Positions 1-8,107 of a DNA stretch of 22,378 bases are shown here, in pieces. Under the pieces are notes generated by a model. The model was not told the DNA's origin and did no database searches. It saw only the letters and a program-made list of their open reading frames with translations. This stretch comes from Pseudazoarcus sp963975885 (GTDB lineage Bacteria > Pseudomonadota > Gammaproteobacteria > Burkholderiales > Rhodocyclaceae), in contig CAXBIS010000034.1 of the NCBI GenBank assembly GCA_963975885.1, positions 1-22,378 on the forward strand. Reading direction: 5' to 3'. The position numbers were made by a program, and so were the translations under genes. The stretch's first letter is position 1. Every line of letters begins with the position of its first letter.

Positions 1-616
1 TCGGCACCGAGAAGCAGTGGTTGGCGTCGACCATCAGGCGCACGTCCGGACCGATCGCGTGGCGCACGGCGGCGACGCGTTCGACGTCCTTGCGGATCGA
101 GCCCAGGCCGATCTTCATCTTGATTGCGCCGAAGCCTTCCTCGACGTAGCCCTCGGCCTCCTCGACGGCCTCGCCGACGAGGTTGTCCATGTCGACGAAG
201 TACAACCCCGTCGCGTAGGCCTGCACCTCGGAGCGGAATGCCCCGCCGATGAGCTTGTGCACGGGCTTGTTGCAGGCCTTGCCGATGATGTCCCACAGCG
301 CGATGTCGATGCCGCTGATCGCCGCGATCGCCATGCCCTTGTTGCCGTAGTCCTTGATGCGGTTGTAGAGCTCTTCCCAGATCACCTCGACGTCGAAGGG
401 ATCGCGCCCCTTGATGCGCGCGGCGAACTGGGTGTCGATGAAGGCCTTCGCCACCGCCGAAGGCCCGTAGCACTCGCCCCAGCCGACGATGCCGTCATCG
501 GTCTCGATCTCCACCAGGCAGGTGCCCCGGGTCTTGTAGATCCACCCGCGCGAGGAGGTGAAGGGCTGCTGGATGGGCGTGCTCAGCACGTGGCAGGTGA
601 TCTTTTCAATTTTCAT
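1..616 (-). CDS. Mandelate racemase/muconate lactonizing enzyme family protein (enolase superfamily), 3' end outside window
   Basis: The first 205 residues of an enolase-superfamily enzyme are visible; the gene continues past the left edge (family members are usually about 360-400 aa). The N-terminal capping domain occupies about residues 1-125 and the barrel then begins. The K-x-K pair (K166 and K168 in AIKMKIG) supplies the general base in this superfamily. D197 in LMVDANH matches the first metal ligand. Such enzymes abstract the alpha-proton of a carboxylate in racemase, cycloisomerase or sugar-acid dehydratase reactions; the substrate cannot be read from this fragment. The ATG at 616 follows an AGGAG site and overlaps the tctA stop by 11 bp, so it is the last visible gene of the tctCBA operon and probably acts on the imported carboxylate. 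Class is secure, substrate unknown. Confidence 0.88.
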   Translation of the reverse strand, partial: MKIEKITCHVLSTPIQQPFTSSRGWIYKTRGTCLVEIETDDGIVGWGECYGPSAVAKAFIDTQFAARIKGRDPFDVEVIWEELYNRIKDYGNKGMAIAAISGIDIALWDIIGKACNKPVHKLIGGAFRSEVQAYATGLYFVDMDNLVGEAVEEAEGYVEEGFGAIKMKIGLGSIRKDVERVAAVRHAIGPDVRLMVDANHCFSVP

Positions 617-2138
617 TCGGGGTGCTCCTCGCTGAGGGGTTCGGGGCGGATTGACGCTGACGCTTGATCCACGACAGCAGGTTGGGAAGGACCAGCGCCA
701 GCAGGGCGATCGTGAGGATCGTCGCGGCACCGGGCCGGGTGAAGAAGGTGCTCCATTCGCCACCGCTGATGACCAGCGCGCGGCGCGTCTCGGATTCGAG
801 CAGCGGGCCAAGGATCACGCCGATGACCGCCGGGTACACCGGGATGCCGGCCAGCGTCATCAGGAAGCCGCCAACGCCGAGCGCAAGCATGATGACGACG
901 TCGAACCACTGGTTGGCGAGCGAGTAGGTGCCGACCACGGCGAGCACGAACAACGCCGGAACCAGCAGGTGACGGGGCACGTCGAGCACGCGCACGAAGA
1001 AACGGAAGCCGATCAGGCCGACCACGGCGATCATCAGCATCGCGATCAGCACCGAGCCGAGAATCTCCCACACGATCGGCCCGCTGGTCTCGAACAGGCG
1101 CGGGCCGGGCTGCAGGCCGTGGATGGTCAGGCCGCCGAGCAGCATCGCGGTGACCGTGTCGCCGGGAATGCCGAGTGTGAGCAGCGGAATCAGCGCACCA
1201 CCGGTCACGCCGTTGTTGGCCGCTTCGGAGGCGACCACCCCGCCGGGGGCGCCCTTGCCGTACTCGGCGCGGTTCTTGTCCGAGCGTTTGGCCTGGTCAT
1301 AGGCGATCAGCGAGCCGACGCTGCCTCCCAGCGCCGGCACGATGCCGACCACCACGCCGATGATCGCCGAGCGGACGGTGTTGACCGCCTGCCCGCACCA
1401 TTCGCGGAAACTGGGCAGCATGTGCTTGAGCGTGTAGGGCAGCTTCTCGCCCTTGTTGCGCTCGAACATCGAGCCCATCAGCTCGGGGATCACCAGCAGG
1501 CCGATCAGCGCCGGCATGATGTCGATGCCGCGCATCAGCGCCAGCGTGTCGAAGGTCCAGCGCCCCTCGCCGGTGATCTGGTCCAGGCCGACCACCGACA
1601 GCGCCACGCCGATGACCACCGACAGCGCGCCCTTGAGCAGGCGTCCGGGCACGATGGACGCGATGATGGTCATGCCCAGCAGCGCGGTCGCGGCGTATTC
1701 GGCGGGGCCCAGCTTCAGCGCCAGGCGGGCGAGCATCGGCGCGAGGGTGACGAGAAACACCCAGGCCACCAGACCCCCGACGATGGATGACACCAAGGCC
1801 CAGCCGTACGCGCGGCCGGCCAGTCCCTTGCGCGCCATCGGATGGCCGTCGATGGTGGTGATCAGCGCCGAGGGCGTACCGGGGATGTTGATCAGGATCG
1901 CGGGAATCGCGCCGCCGGCCATCGAGCCGCAGTAGAGCGCGATCATCATGCCGATGGCCAGATCCGCCTCGAGCGGGAAGGTCAGCGGAATGAACAGCGC
2001 CACACCCATCGTCGCGGTCAGCCCCGGCGTCGCCCCGAAGGTGAAGCCCACCACCACGCCGACCAGAATCAGGCCCAGCGCCACGGGCGACGTGACGGTG
2101 CTCAGCAGCGCGGGGATCAGGTTGTCGAGAAGTTCCAT
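606..2138 (-). CDS. tctA: Tripartite tricarboxylate transporter large permease, TctA family
   Basis: A 510-aa polytopic inner-membrane protein, the usual length for TctA, the large (about 12-helix) permease of TTT secondary carboxylate transporters that work with a periplasmic binding protein. Diagnostic blocks are present: ATPGLTATMGVALFIPLTF near residue 35, YCGSM...ILINIPGTPSA near residue 70, and VASEAANNGVTGGALIPLLT followed by LGIPGD near residue 325. The open frame extends further upstream, but that extension overlaps tctB. I chose ATG 2138 because a GAGGGG site sits about 8 nt upstream; ATG 2144, two codons earlier, would abut that site. The gene starts 10 nt after the tctB stop and its own stop lies inside the start of the enolase-family gene, which implies translational coupling. 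The substrate is probably an organic or sugar acid. Confidence 0.95.
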   Translation of the reverse strand: MELLDNLIPALLSTVTSPVALGLILVGVVVGFTFGATPGLTATMGVALFIPLTFPLEADLAIGMMIALYCGSMAGGAIPAILINIPGTPSALITTIDGHPMARKGLAGRAYGWALVSSIVGGLVAWVFLVTLAPMLARLALKLGPAEYAATALLGMTIIASIVPGRLLKGALSVVIGVALSVVGLDQITGEGRWTFDTLALMRGIDIMPALIGLLVIPELMGSMFERNKGEKLPYTLKHMLPSFREWCGQAVNTVRSAIIGVVVGIVPALGGSVGSLIAYDQAKRSDKNRAEYGKGAPGGVVASEAANNGVTGGALIPLLTLGIPGDTVTAMLLGGLTIHGLQPGPRLFETSGPIVWEILGSVLIAMLMIAVVGLIGFRFFVRVLDVPRHLLVPALFVLAVVGTYSLANQWFDVVIMLALGVGGFLMTLAGIPVYPAVIGVILGPLLESETRRALVISGGEWSTFFTRPGAATILTIALLALVLPNLLSWIKRQRQSAPNPSARSTPNEN

Positions 2139-2148
2139 CGCCATCCCC

Positions 2149-2643
2149 TCAGCGCAGCGGAACCTGCAGGACATAGACGAACAGGGCCCATACGCCGGTA
2201 CCGAATGCGACCGAGCACACCGCGATGGCAACGTAAGCGCGTGTGCTGCGCAGTTCGCGCGGCAGCAACACCATGCTCATCACGGCGAGAAACAGAATGG
2301 AAGCGACCGGAAATCCGATCGCTGCCCAAAGCGCGACATAGGCCGACAGTGCGAGCAGCGTGACGAGGCTGATGCCGACCACCCGCCGCGGATCGGCACC
2401 TTCGCCGAATTCGCTCGCGCCGCTGATCTGCCCCGAGCGGCGCATCGACACGAAGTCGCGCACGAAGATCAGGACCGACAGGGCTGCGATGGCCACCACG
2501 CTGAACTGCGGCAGCGCACCCGGACCGATGCCGTTGACACGCCCGGCTGCCGGCAGGGCGAAGGCGGGCGACCACAGCAGCGCCACCAGCCCGAGCAGGA
2601 TCAGCGTCACGGCCGCGCTGGCAGCGAGTCGAAGACTGTGCAT
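2149..2643 (-). CDS. tctB: Tripartite tricarboxylate transporter small membrane subunit, TctB family
   Basis: A 164-aa small integral membrane protein with four predicted hydrophobic helices: about residues 8-30, 48-66, 92-112 with its extension to 125, and 138-160. This is the typical TctB topology. TctB partners the TctA permease, and its sequence is weakly conserved, so the call rests on size, topology and position between tctC and tctA. The start is ATG 2643 (MHSLRLAAS) after a GGAGAA site; a longer open frame upstream is only a shadow of tctC. A strong hairpin (2663-2688) lies between tctC and this gene and may reduce its expression relative to the binding protein. Confidence 0.88.
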   Translation of the reverse strand: MHSLRLAASAAVTLILLGLVALLWSPAFALPAAGRVNGIGPGALPQFSVVAIAALSVLIFVRDFVSMRRSGQISGASEFGEGADPRRVVGISLVTLLALSAYVALWAAIGFPVASILFLAVMSMVLLPRELRSTRAYVAIAVCSVAFGTGVWALFVYVLQVPLR

Positions 2644-2662
2644 GCGGATTTCTCCGGGTATG

Positions 2663-2688
2663 CGGGCCGTCCGTGAGCGGACGGCCCG
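2663..2688 (-). terminator. Perfect hairpin between tctC and tctB (attenuator or mRNA-stabilising element)
   Basis: An 11-bp perfect stem (2663-2673 pairing with 2678-2688) closes a 4-nt loop, just after the tctC stop and before the tctB ribosome-binding site. No U-run follows, so it is more likely a partial terminator or a 3' stability element protecting the tctC message than a full stop. Binding proteins are generally needed in excess over membrane subunits. Confidence 0.7.
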
Positions 2689-2696
2689 TCTGCGGT

Positions 2697-3665
2697 TTAC
2701 TTGAAGGTCTGTTCCGCGACCGCGGCGATGGCCTTGGCGACAGCGGCGACTTCCTTGTCCAGCGCCTCGCCGGCGAGCGGATCGATCAGGAAGCCGTTGT
2801 CGGCTGCGAACTTCTTGAACTCGGGGCTTTCCAGCGCCGCACGATACTTCGCCGTGAGCGTCTCGCGCACCTTCGGGTCCATGTTGGCCGGAGCGGCGAT
2901 GTAGGCCATCTGGACCACCGGACCGAACGGATAGACGTCGATTCCGCGATCGGCGAAGGTCGGCACGTCGGGCAGCACCTCGAGACGCTCGTTGGCGAAC
3001 ACGCCGAGCGGACGCAGGTCGCCCGACTTGATCTGCTCCATGGTCTCGCTGGGCTTGAGCACGCCTGCGGCGATCTGGCCACCCATCAACTCGGCGATGA
3101 CCCGCGAGCCGCCCGGATACGGCACATGACGATAGGCCACGCCGGCACCGCGCGCGGTCATCTCGGCGAAGATGTGGTTGATGTTGTAGGTGCCCGGCGT
3201 GCCGATGGTGACCTTGCCGTCGTTGGCCTTCAGGTGAGCCATGAACTCGTCGAGGGTCTTGTGCGGGCTGTTGCCCGGCACCAGCAGCATCAGCGGATCG
3301 ACCGACACGCGGATGATGTGCGTGAACTGTTCGTTCTTGAGCGGCGCCTTGCCCTGCGCGATGATCGACAGCGTCGAGCTGGTGCCGTTGCCGATGGTGT
3401 AGCCGTCGGGCTTGGCGGTGGCCACCTGCCCCATGCCGATGGCGCCCGTGCCACCCGGCACGTTCTCGATGACGACCTTGAGTCCTTCCTTGGCCAGAAT
3501 CGGCTGCAGGAAGCGCGCCATGATGTCGTTCGACCCGCCCGCGTTCCATGGAATCACCCAGCGGACTTCGCGCTCGGGGTATTCGGCTGCGCTGGTGGAA
3601 GCCAGGCCTGCGGTCAGGCCGAGGGCGGCAACGGTGGTGAGCAAGATCCTTCGTGCGAGCTTCAT
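2697..3665 (-). CDS. tctC: Tripartite tricarboxylate transporter substrate-binding protein, TctC/Bug family
   Basis: A 322-aa periplasmic solute receptor of the Bug/TctC family, the expected length. A Sec signal peptide covers about residues 1-27 (MKLARRILL, hydrophobic core, STSAAE cleavage region). The mature part begins YPEREVRWVIPWNAGGSND, a typical TctC opening, followed by KPDGYTIGN and, further on, KVTIGTPG and HVPYPGGSRVIAELMGGQI, which form ligand-binding loops in the family. ATG 3665 was chosen because AGGAG lies 6 nt upstream and the signal peptide begins there; the frame is open further upstream without a signal sequence. It is the first gene of tctCBA plus the enolase-family enzyme and reads away from the FCD regulator across a palindrome-rich region. 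The ligand is probably a carboxylate, identity unknown. Confidence 0.95.
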   Translation of the reverse strand: MKLARRILLTTVAALGLTAGLASTSAAEYPEREVRWVIPWNAGGSNDIMARFLQPILAKEGLKVVIENVPGGTGAIGMGQVATAKPDGYTIGNGTSSTLSIIAQGKAPLKNEQFTHIIRVSVDPLMLLVPGNSPHKTLDEFMAHLKANDGKVTIGTPGTYNINHIFAEMTARGAGVAYRHVPYPGGSRVIAELMGGQIAAGVLKPSETMEQIKSGDLRPLGVFANERLEVLPDVPTFADRGIDVYPFGPVVQMAYIAAPANMDPKVRETLTAKYRAALESPEFKKFAADNGFLIDPLAGEALDKEVAAVAKAIAAVAEQTFK

Positions 3666-3693
3666 GGTGAGTCTCCTACACTGGTGGAAAATC

Positions 3694-3722
3694 GGTGTTT
3701 GTTGTTTGTTATAACAAACACC
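3694..3722. promoter_or_regulatory. Palindromic candidate GntR operator in the tctC/gntR divergent region
   Basis: TGTTTGTTATAACAAACA (3703-3720) is a perfect 18-bp palindrome. A second register, GGTGTTTGTT (3694-3703) against AACAAACACC (3713-3722), is a perfect 10-bp inverted repeat around the same site because TGTTTGT is duplicated. The core GT-N4-AC inside TTGTTATAACAA resembles sites bound by FCD-type GntR proteins. It lies 29 nt before tctC and about 80 nt before the regulator gene, so it could control both. Binding is inferred. Confidence 0.65.
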
Positions 3723-3727
3723 GTACA

Positions 3728-3741
3728 ACACGAATTCGTGT
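3728..3741. promoter_or_regulatory. Second palindrome in the tctC/gntR divergent region
   Basis: ACACGAATTCGTGT is a perfect 14-bp palindrome centred 23 bp (about two helical turns) from the centre of the 3703-3720 palindrome. The spacing would put two bound dimers on the same face of the DNA. Its sequence differs from the first site, so it may bind a different protein or be a weaker site. Confidence 0.5.
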
Positions 3742-3801
3742 AGAGTCAACCTTGATCGCGTCGCACCGGACGCGGAAGTTCAGCAAGCAAGGACGCACAT
3801 C

Positions 3802-4512
3802 ATGGAAAACGCCACACATCTGCAGCCGGCACTCCAGCCGGTCGAACGCGAGCCGCTCGGCGACCAAGTCTTTGCTCAGATCCGCGAGGCGCTTTTCGCA
3901 GGCCGCTTCGAACCCGGCCAGCGTCTGGTGCTGCGTGACCTGGCCGACTCGCTGGGGATCTCGATCACGCCGGTGCGCGACGCACTCAACCGCATGGTCG
4001 CCGGTGGCGTGCTCGAGCAGGGCCCGCGCAACTCGGCCGTGGTCCCGGATCTGGACGCGCAGTCGCTGCGCCATCTGCTGATCGTGCGCACGGAGCTGGA
4101 GGGACGCGCGACGCGCGAGGCCGCCGGCAATGCCGACGCAGCTCGCCTGCGCGTGCTGGAAGACACGATGGCCCGGATGCGTCGCCTGATCGCCGAACGC
4201 AAGCTCGAGGCCTATCTCGACCTGCATCGGCAGTTCCACTTCGGCATCTACCGCATGGCCGACATCCCGATCCTGTTCGAGATGATCGAGAGCCTATGGC
4301 TGCGCTGCGGCCCGGTGCTGACCTTCGTCATTCCGGATTACGTGCTTTCGCTCAAGGGCACGGACCACCATCTGAAGATCCTCGAAGCCCTGCACGCCGG
4401 CGACGCCGATGCAGCCGAGACGGAGATGATCGCGGACATCGAGGAGGCCGGCGCCTATCTGCTCAGTCTTGCCGACGACGAAGGTCGAATCCGCCGCGCC
4501 CGTCGTAGCTGA
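3802..4512 (+). CDS. GntR-family transcriptional regulator, FCD subfamily
   Basis: A 236-aa FadR-type regulator. The winged helix-turn-helix occupies about residues 18-85, with the typical DNA-contacting stretch LRDLADSLGISITPVRDALN. The all-helical FCD ligand-binding domain spans about residues 92-225, with H-containing motifs LHRQFHFGIYRM and DHHLKILEALHAGDADAAE. The last metal-ligand position of many FCD proteins is usually His (as in MREHL of the other GntR in this window), but here the matching stretch reads MIADIEEAG, so metal binding may differ. The start ATG follows an AAGGA site. It is divergent from tctCBA with two palindromes between, so I infer that it controls that operon and itself, with the transported acid or a product as effector. 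Confidence 0.93.
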   Translation: MENATHLQPALQPVEREPLGDQVFAQIREALFAGRFEPGQRLVLRDLADSLGISITPVRDALNRMVAGGVLEQGPRNSAVVPDLDAQSLRHLLIVRTELEGRATREAAGNADAARLRVLEDTMARMRRLIAERKLEAYLDLHRQFHFGIYRMADIPILFEMIESLWLRCGPVLTFVIPDYVLSLKGTDHHLKILEALHAGDADAAETEMIADIEEAGAYLLSLADDEGRIRRARRS

Positions 4513-4518
4513 AACGTC

Positions 4519-4555
4519 TCACGCTGCGTCCGAAAACGTTGCGGGCGCAGCGTGA
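4519..4555. terminator. Bidirectional terminator-like hairpin between gntR and dctM
   Basis: TCACGCTGCG (4519-4528) pairs perfectly with CGCAGCGTGA (4546-4555) around a 17-nt loop. It lies between two convergent genes, 6 nt after the gntR stop and 9 nt before the dctM stop, and can serve either strand. No clear U-run is present. Confidence 0.6.
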
Positions 4556-4564
4556 CATTCGAAC

Positions 4565-5848
4565 TTACCGACTCAACCCGAGCAGATCCGGCACCAGGGT
4601 GGTGATCGGCGCATAGAACGCGATCAGCATCAGCACGCCAAAGATCACCACGTAGAACGGCAGCAGCGCGCGGATGATTCGCCCGAGCGACAGTCCGCTG
4701 ATCGCCGAACCGACGAACAGGCAGACTCCGACCGGCGGTGATACGTGGCCAAAGGCCAACGCCGTCACGGAGACGATGCCGAAGTGCAGCGGATCGATGC
4801 CCATCTGCATCGCCACCGGAAAGAGAATGGGCACGGCGATGATCAGCGCCTCGGTGGGCGCCAGGAAACACCCGAGGAAGATCATCATCGCCACATACAC
4901 GGCAAGAAAGGCAAACGGCGTCAATCCCATGGCGCCGAGCAGCTCGGCGACCTGGAACGGCACGCGATCGAAGGCCATCAGCCAGCCGTACAGCGCCGCC
5001 ATCGCAATGATCAGCAGGACCACACCGGTGAGCTTGACGGTTTCGAACAGGATGGTGGGCACGATCGACCACTTCAGGTCACGGTAGTAGTACATCGAGA
5101 CCAGGAAGCCGTAGACCGATGCGAGCGCAGCGGTTTCGGTCGCCGTCGCCACACCGCCCACGATGCCGCCGATGATCATCACCGGCATGGCCAGCGCCGG
5201 CAGCGCCGTCGCGACGATATGGACCTTCTCCGACCACGACGTCTGCGGTGCGATGGGGTAACCCTTGCGGACCGAAATGATCCAGGCAAGCAGGATCATC
5301 GCCCCGCCGATGAGCAGCCCCGGCAGGTAGCCTGCGGCAAAGATGCTCGCGATCGAGGTCTCCGTGACCCAGCAATAGACGATCATGATGATGCTGGGCG
5401 GAATGATCGCGCCCAGCGGCGACGAGATCACCGTGATCGCGGTGGCAAAGGCCTTGTCGTAGCCCTGCTTTTCCATCGACGGAATCATCACGCTGCCCAC
5501 CGCCGAGGTATCGGCAGCGGCCGAACCCGAGATGCCGCCGAACAGCATGCTGGCCAGCACGTTGGCCGAGCCCAGCCCGCCCCGGCTGCGGCCGACGAGG
5601 ATGTTGGCCACGCTCACCAGACGGTCGCCCATGCCGCCGTAGCTGAGCACGTTGCCGGCGAGGATGAACAGCGGAATGCACACCAGTACCGATGCGTCGA
5701 CGATGGCCGGCAGCACGCGCTGGGCAATCACGATGACCGACAGGTCGCTCGCCATGATGGCCGCAAGTGCGGCAACGCCGAGACTGAAGGTGATCGGAAT
5801 GCCGATCACGATGCAGATGATAAATGTCGCGAACAACGCCAATGTCAT
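4565..5848 (-). CDS. dctM: TRAP transporter large permease subunit, DctM family
   Basis: A 427-aa inner-membrane protein, standard for the large TRAP permease (about 12 helices) that drives sodium-coupled uptake of carboxylates delivered by DctP. Family signatures seen are IPLFILAGNVLSYGG near residue 62, GLGSANVLASMLFGGISGSAAADTSAVGSVMIPSM around residues 90-125 (one of the most conserved TRAP segments), SPLGAIIPPSIIMIVY near residue 145, and TALAFGHVSPPVGVCLFVG near residue 365. I chose ATG 5848 because it overlaps the dctQ stop in an ATGA junction and has a GGGAG site. An upstream ATG at 5866 is possible but less usual. It is the last gene of the TRAP operon and ends before a shared hairpin with gntR. 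Confidence 0.96.
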   Translation of the reverse strand: MTLALFATFIICIVIGIPITFSLGVAALAAIMASDLSVIVIAQRVLPAIVDASVLVCIPLFILAGNVLSYGGMGDRLVSVANILVGRSRGGLGSANVLASMLFGGISGSAAADTSAVGSVMIPSMEKQGYDKAFATAITVISSPLGAIIPPSIIMIVYCWVTETSIASIFAAGYLPGLLIGGAMILLAWIISVRKGYPIAPQTSWSEKVHIVATALPALAMPVMIIGGIVGGVATATETAALASVYGFLVSMYYYRDLKWSIVPTILFETVKLTGVVLLIIAMAALYGWLMAFDRVPFQVAELLGAMGLTPFAFLAVYVAMMIFLGCFLAPTEALIIAVPILFPVAMQMGIDPLHFGIVSVTALAFGHVSPPVGVCLFVGSAISGLSLGRIIRALLPFYVVIFGVLMLIAFYAPITTLVPDLLGLSR

Positions 5849-6303
5849 GACCGATTCTCCCGCCATGCGGCCACGACATGGGCCAGTTCGTAATAGATCA
5901 TGAGTACGGCACTGAAGGGCAGCGCCGCATAGAAGTAGCTCATCGGCATTTCCAGTGCAGCCGATAGCTGATCATGCACGAGGGCCGTCATCTTCCAGCC
6001 GGCATAGATGAGCACGGCGAGAAATCCGGCCACAACCAGGCCGATCGCGGCGATCCACACGCGCCGAAGCGCGGGCGGACACAACTCCACGAGGAAGGTC
6101 AGGCCGATGTGCCCGCGATGCTTCAGCGCTACCGCAGCACCCAGGAAGCACAGCCAGGTGAAGGCCAGCGAGATGATCTCGTCGCTCCACGTCAGGGGTT
6201 GGGCCAGCACGTAGCGCGTAAAGACCTGCACGGTCATCAGCAGGGCGATCACGACCAGCAGCGCCCCGCACACGGCCTCGACCGAGAGCAGCCGTTTCCA
6301 CAT
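5845..6303 (-). CDS. dctQ: TRAP transporter small permease subunit, DctQ family
   Basis: A 152-aa four-helix membrane protein, the usual DctQ size. Diagnostic features are the first helix with TVQVFTRYVLAQPLTWSDEI (residues about 24-43; family consensus xRYxxxxxxxWxxE), the loop FTWLCFLGAAVALKHRGHIG (about 47-66), and the last helix MSYFYAALPFSAVLMIYYE (about 119-137). It forms the membrane complex with DctM. ATG 6303 is preferred because AAGGAG lies 8 nt upstream; a GTG three codons earlier (6312) abuts that site. It overlaps dctM by 4 bp (ATGA). The gap before it from dctP contains a strong stem-loop. Confidence 0.93.
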   Translation of the reverse strand: MWKRLLSVEAVCGALLVVIALLMTVQVFTRYVLAQPLTWSDEIISLAFTWLCFLGAAVALKHRGHIGLTFLVELCPPALRRVWIAAIGLVVAGFLAVLIYAGWKMTALVHDQLSAALEMPMSYFYAALPFSAVLMIYYELAHVVAAWRENRS

Positions 6304-6320
6304 CGTATGCACTCCTTGGG

Positions 6321-6352
6321 CCGGGGCTCCTGCGCGCTCGCAGGCGCCCCGG
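6321..6352 (-). terminator. Strong stem-loop between dctP and dctQ
   Basis: CCGGGGC (6321-6327) pairs with GCCCCGG (6346-6352), and CCTGCG (6329-6334) pairs with CGCAGG (6339-6344) around a CGCT loop, with one mismatch between the two helices. It sits 19 nt after the dctP stop and before the dctQ ribosome-binding site. No U-run follows, so it is probably an attenuator or 3' stabiliser that keeps DctP in excess. Confidence 0.7.
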
Positions 6353-6371
6353 TGTGAGTCGAAGTCGCGTC

Positions 6372-7367
6372 TCAGTCCTTGCGGATCTGCTTGACGAGGC
6401 TGTAGGCCTCCTCACCGAATTCCTTGCGGAACTTGTCGTAGACCGGCGCGACGGCCTCACGCAACGGCTCGATGTCGGGACGCGTGACCTGCACGCCATG
6501 GCTGGCGAGGGTGTCGTTCATCTTGCGATCCTCGTCGAGGATGATCTGGCGCTCGAAGGTGGCGGACGCATCGGCCGCCTGCTTCACCCACTCGCGCTGC
6601 TGCTCGCTGAGCTTCTTCCAGCGCGACTCGGCAATATGCAGCGGCTGGATCGAATAGACGTAATTCACCATCGCCACGTGCGGCGCCGACTCGTAGAACT
6701 TCTTCGAGACATAGGTGTTGATTGCGCCTTCGGCACCATCCACGAGACCGGTCTGCAGGGCGGAATAGACCTCGCCGAAGGGCAGCGGCGTGGGAATCGC
6801 GCCGAGCGCCTTCCAGGTCGCGAGGTAGTACGGGTCTTCCATGGTGCGCACCTTCTTGCCCTGGAAGTCGGGCAGGTTCTCGACTTCGCTGCGGCCGTAG
6901 TAGCTGCGAGCGCCGCCAATCCAGTATGCGACCGGCCGGATGCCCTTGCCGATCAGCTTCTCGCCCAGCGAACCGCGGATCTCCGGGTCGTCCATGACGC
7001 GAAAGGCGTCTTCATAGCTGTCGAAGAGGAAGGGCAGCGAGAACACCTGGTAGTTGGTGCTGAACTTGCTGGTGAGCGCCGACGTGACGGTGACCAGATC
7101 GAGCGAGCCGATCTGCAGCGCCTCGAGCAGGTCGCGCTCGTTGCCCATCACGCCGTTCGGGAAGATCTGCACCTCCATCTTGCCGTCGGACACCTCCTTC
7201 AGGGTTTCGGCGAATTTCACCGAACCCTTGTGGAAGGCGTGCGTCTCGGGCTGCACGTGGGCGAGCTTGAGCGTGACCTCGGGGCTGGCGTGGGTCACGC
7301 CGGTGAAGGTCACCGCAGCGGTGACGAGGCAGGCCGCCAGGGTCGTGATGCGAGTGCGGATTTTCAT
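6372..7367 (-). CDS. dctP: TRAP transporter substrate-binding protein, DctP family
   Basis: A 331-aa periplasmic receptor. The Sec signal peptide is about residues 1-27 (MKIRTRITTLAACLVT...VTHA). The mature protein starts SPEVTLKLAHVQPETHAFHKG, the standard DctP opening. Further signatures are VQIFPNGVMGNERDLLEALQIGSLD, the WIGGARSYYGR segment that usually contributes a ligand-contacting aromatic/Arg region, and ALGAIPTPLPFGEVYSALQTGLVDGAEG, which is highly conserved in DctP7-like proteins. ATG 7367 follows GAGGAGA by 8 nt; the longer open frame reads through the end of gntR. It lies 14 nt downstream of the gntR stop, in one operon with dctQM. The ligand is likely an organic acid, unidentified. 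Confidence 0.96.
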   Translation of the reverse strand: MKIRTRITTLAACLVTAAVTFTGVTHASPEVTLKLAHVQPETHAFHKGSVKFAETLKEVSDGKMEVQIFPNGVMGNERDLLEALQIGSLDLVTVTSALTSKFSTNYQVFSLPFLFDSYEDAFRVMDDPEIRGSLGEKLIGKGIRPVAYWIGGARSYYGRSEVENLPDFQGKKVRTMEDPYYLATWKALGAIPTPLPFGEVYSALQTGLVDGAEGAINTYVSKKFYESAPHVAMVNYVYSIQPLHIAESRWKKLSEQQREWVKQAADASATFERQIILDEDRKMNDTLASHGVQVTRPDIEPLREAVAPVYDKFRKEFGEEAYSLVKQIRKD

Positions 7368-7381
7368 TGTGTTGTCTCCTC

Positions 7382-8074
7382 TCAATTGAACATCTTCGTG
7401 ACGATGTTTCTGGCACTGTCGAGATGCTCCCTGAGCATCGCGACAGCGCCGTCGGTATCGCCGGCCTTGAGCAGCTCGACCAGCCGGCGATGTTCCTGCG
7501 AACCGTGTTCCGCCCATTTCGGGTCTTCCAGCGAATACAGCCTGAAACGGGTGATCGAGTCGTAGACGGAATCGATGAACTGCCGCAGGCGGCGGTTGTT
7601 CAATACCGACACGAAGATCATGTGGAACTCGGTGTTGATCTCGCGCAGGGCGCGCGTGTCACGACGTTCGAGGGCCGCCTCCTGGCGTGCGATGCACGCC
7701 TCGAGACGTTCGATGAGATCAGTGCGATCCGGCGTGATGCGCCGGAGTGCCTCGGATTCGACGATGAAACGGATATCGTAGATCTCGTCGATGTCCTCGG
7801 CGCTGGGCACGGAGACGATGACCTTGCGACCGGGCAGCATGGTCACGAGGTTTTCCTGCTCCAGAACCCTCAGCGCTTCCCGCACCGGTGTGCGACTCAC
7901 GGACAGCTGGGTCGCAATGCGGTTTTCGCTGAGCAGTTCGCCCGGCTTCAGCACGCCGTCGAGAATCGCCTGCTTGAGCCGCGTGAGCACGGCCACACGC
8001 AGCGGCACGTACGCGTCGAAATCCTGCAGCGGAGCAAGGTTCATCGGCGTATCGGCAGTCGTCTCGGCACTCAT
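7382..8074 (-). CDS. GntR-family transcriptional regulator, FCD subfamily (TRAP operon)
   Basis: A 230-aa FCD-type GntR protein. The winged helix-turn-helix covers about residues 25-90, including LLSENRIATQLSVSRTPVREALRVLE, a near-consensus recognition region. The FCD domain covers about 95-225, with putative metal-ligand motifs D in EIYDIRFIVESEA, H in INTEFHMIF, H in QEHRRLVELLKAGD and H in MLREHL, all retained. It is cotranscribed between the flavoenzyme gene and dctP (14 nt gap), so it most probably autoregulates the whole operon. The palindrome TGTATACA in the operon promoter (9567-9574) is its likely operator. The effector would be the transported acid or a metabolite of it. Family assignment is secure, target inferred. 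Confidence 0.93.
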   Translation of the reverse strand: MSAETTADTPMNLAPLQDFDAYVPLRVAVLTRLKQAILDGVLKPGELLSENRIATQLSVSRTPVREALRVLEQENLVTMLPGRKVIVSVPSAEDIDEIYDIRFIVESEALRRITPDRTDLIERLEACIARQEAALERRDTRALREINTEFHMIFVSVLNNRRLRQFIDSVYDSITRFRLYSLEDPKWAEHGSQEHRRLVELLKAGDTDGAVAMLREHLDSARNIVTKMFN

Positions 8075-8107
8075 TCTGAATTTCCTCGTCGGTCGTGGGT
8101 GAAGACC

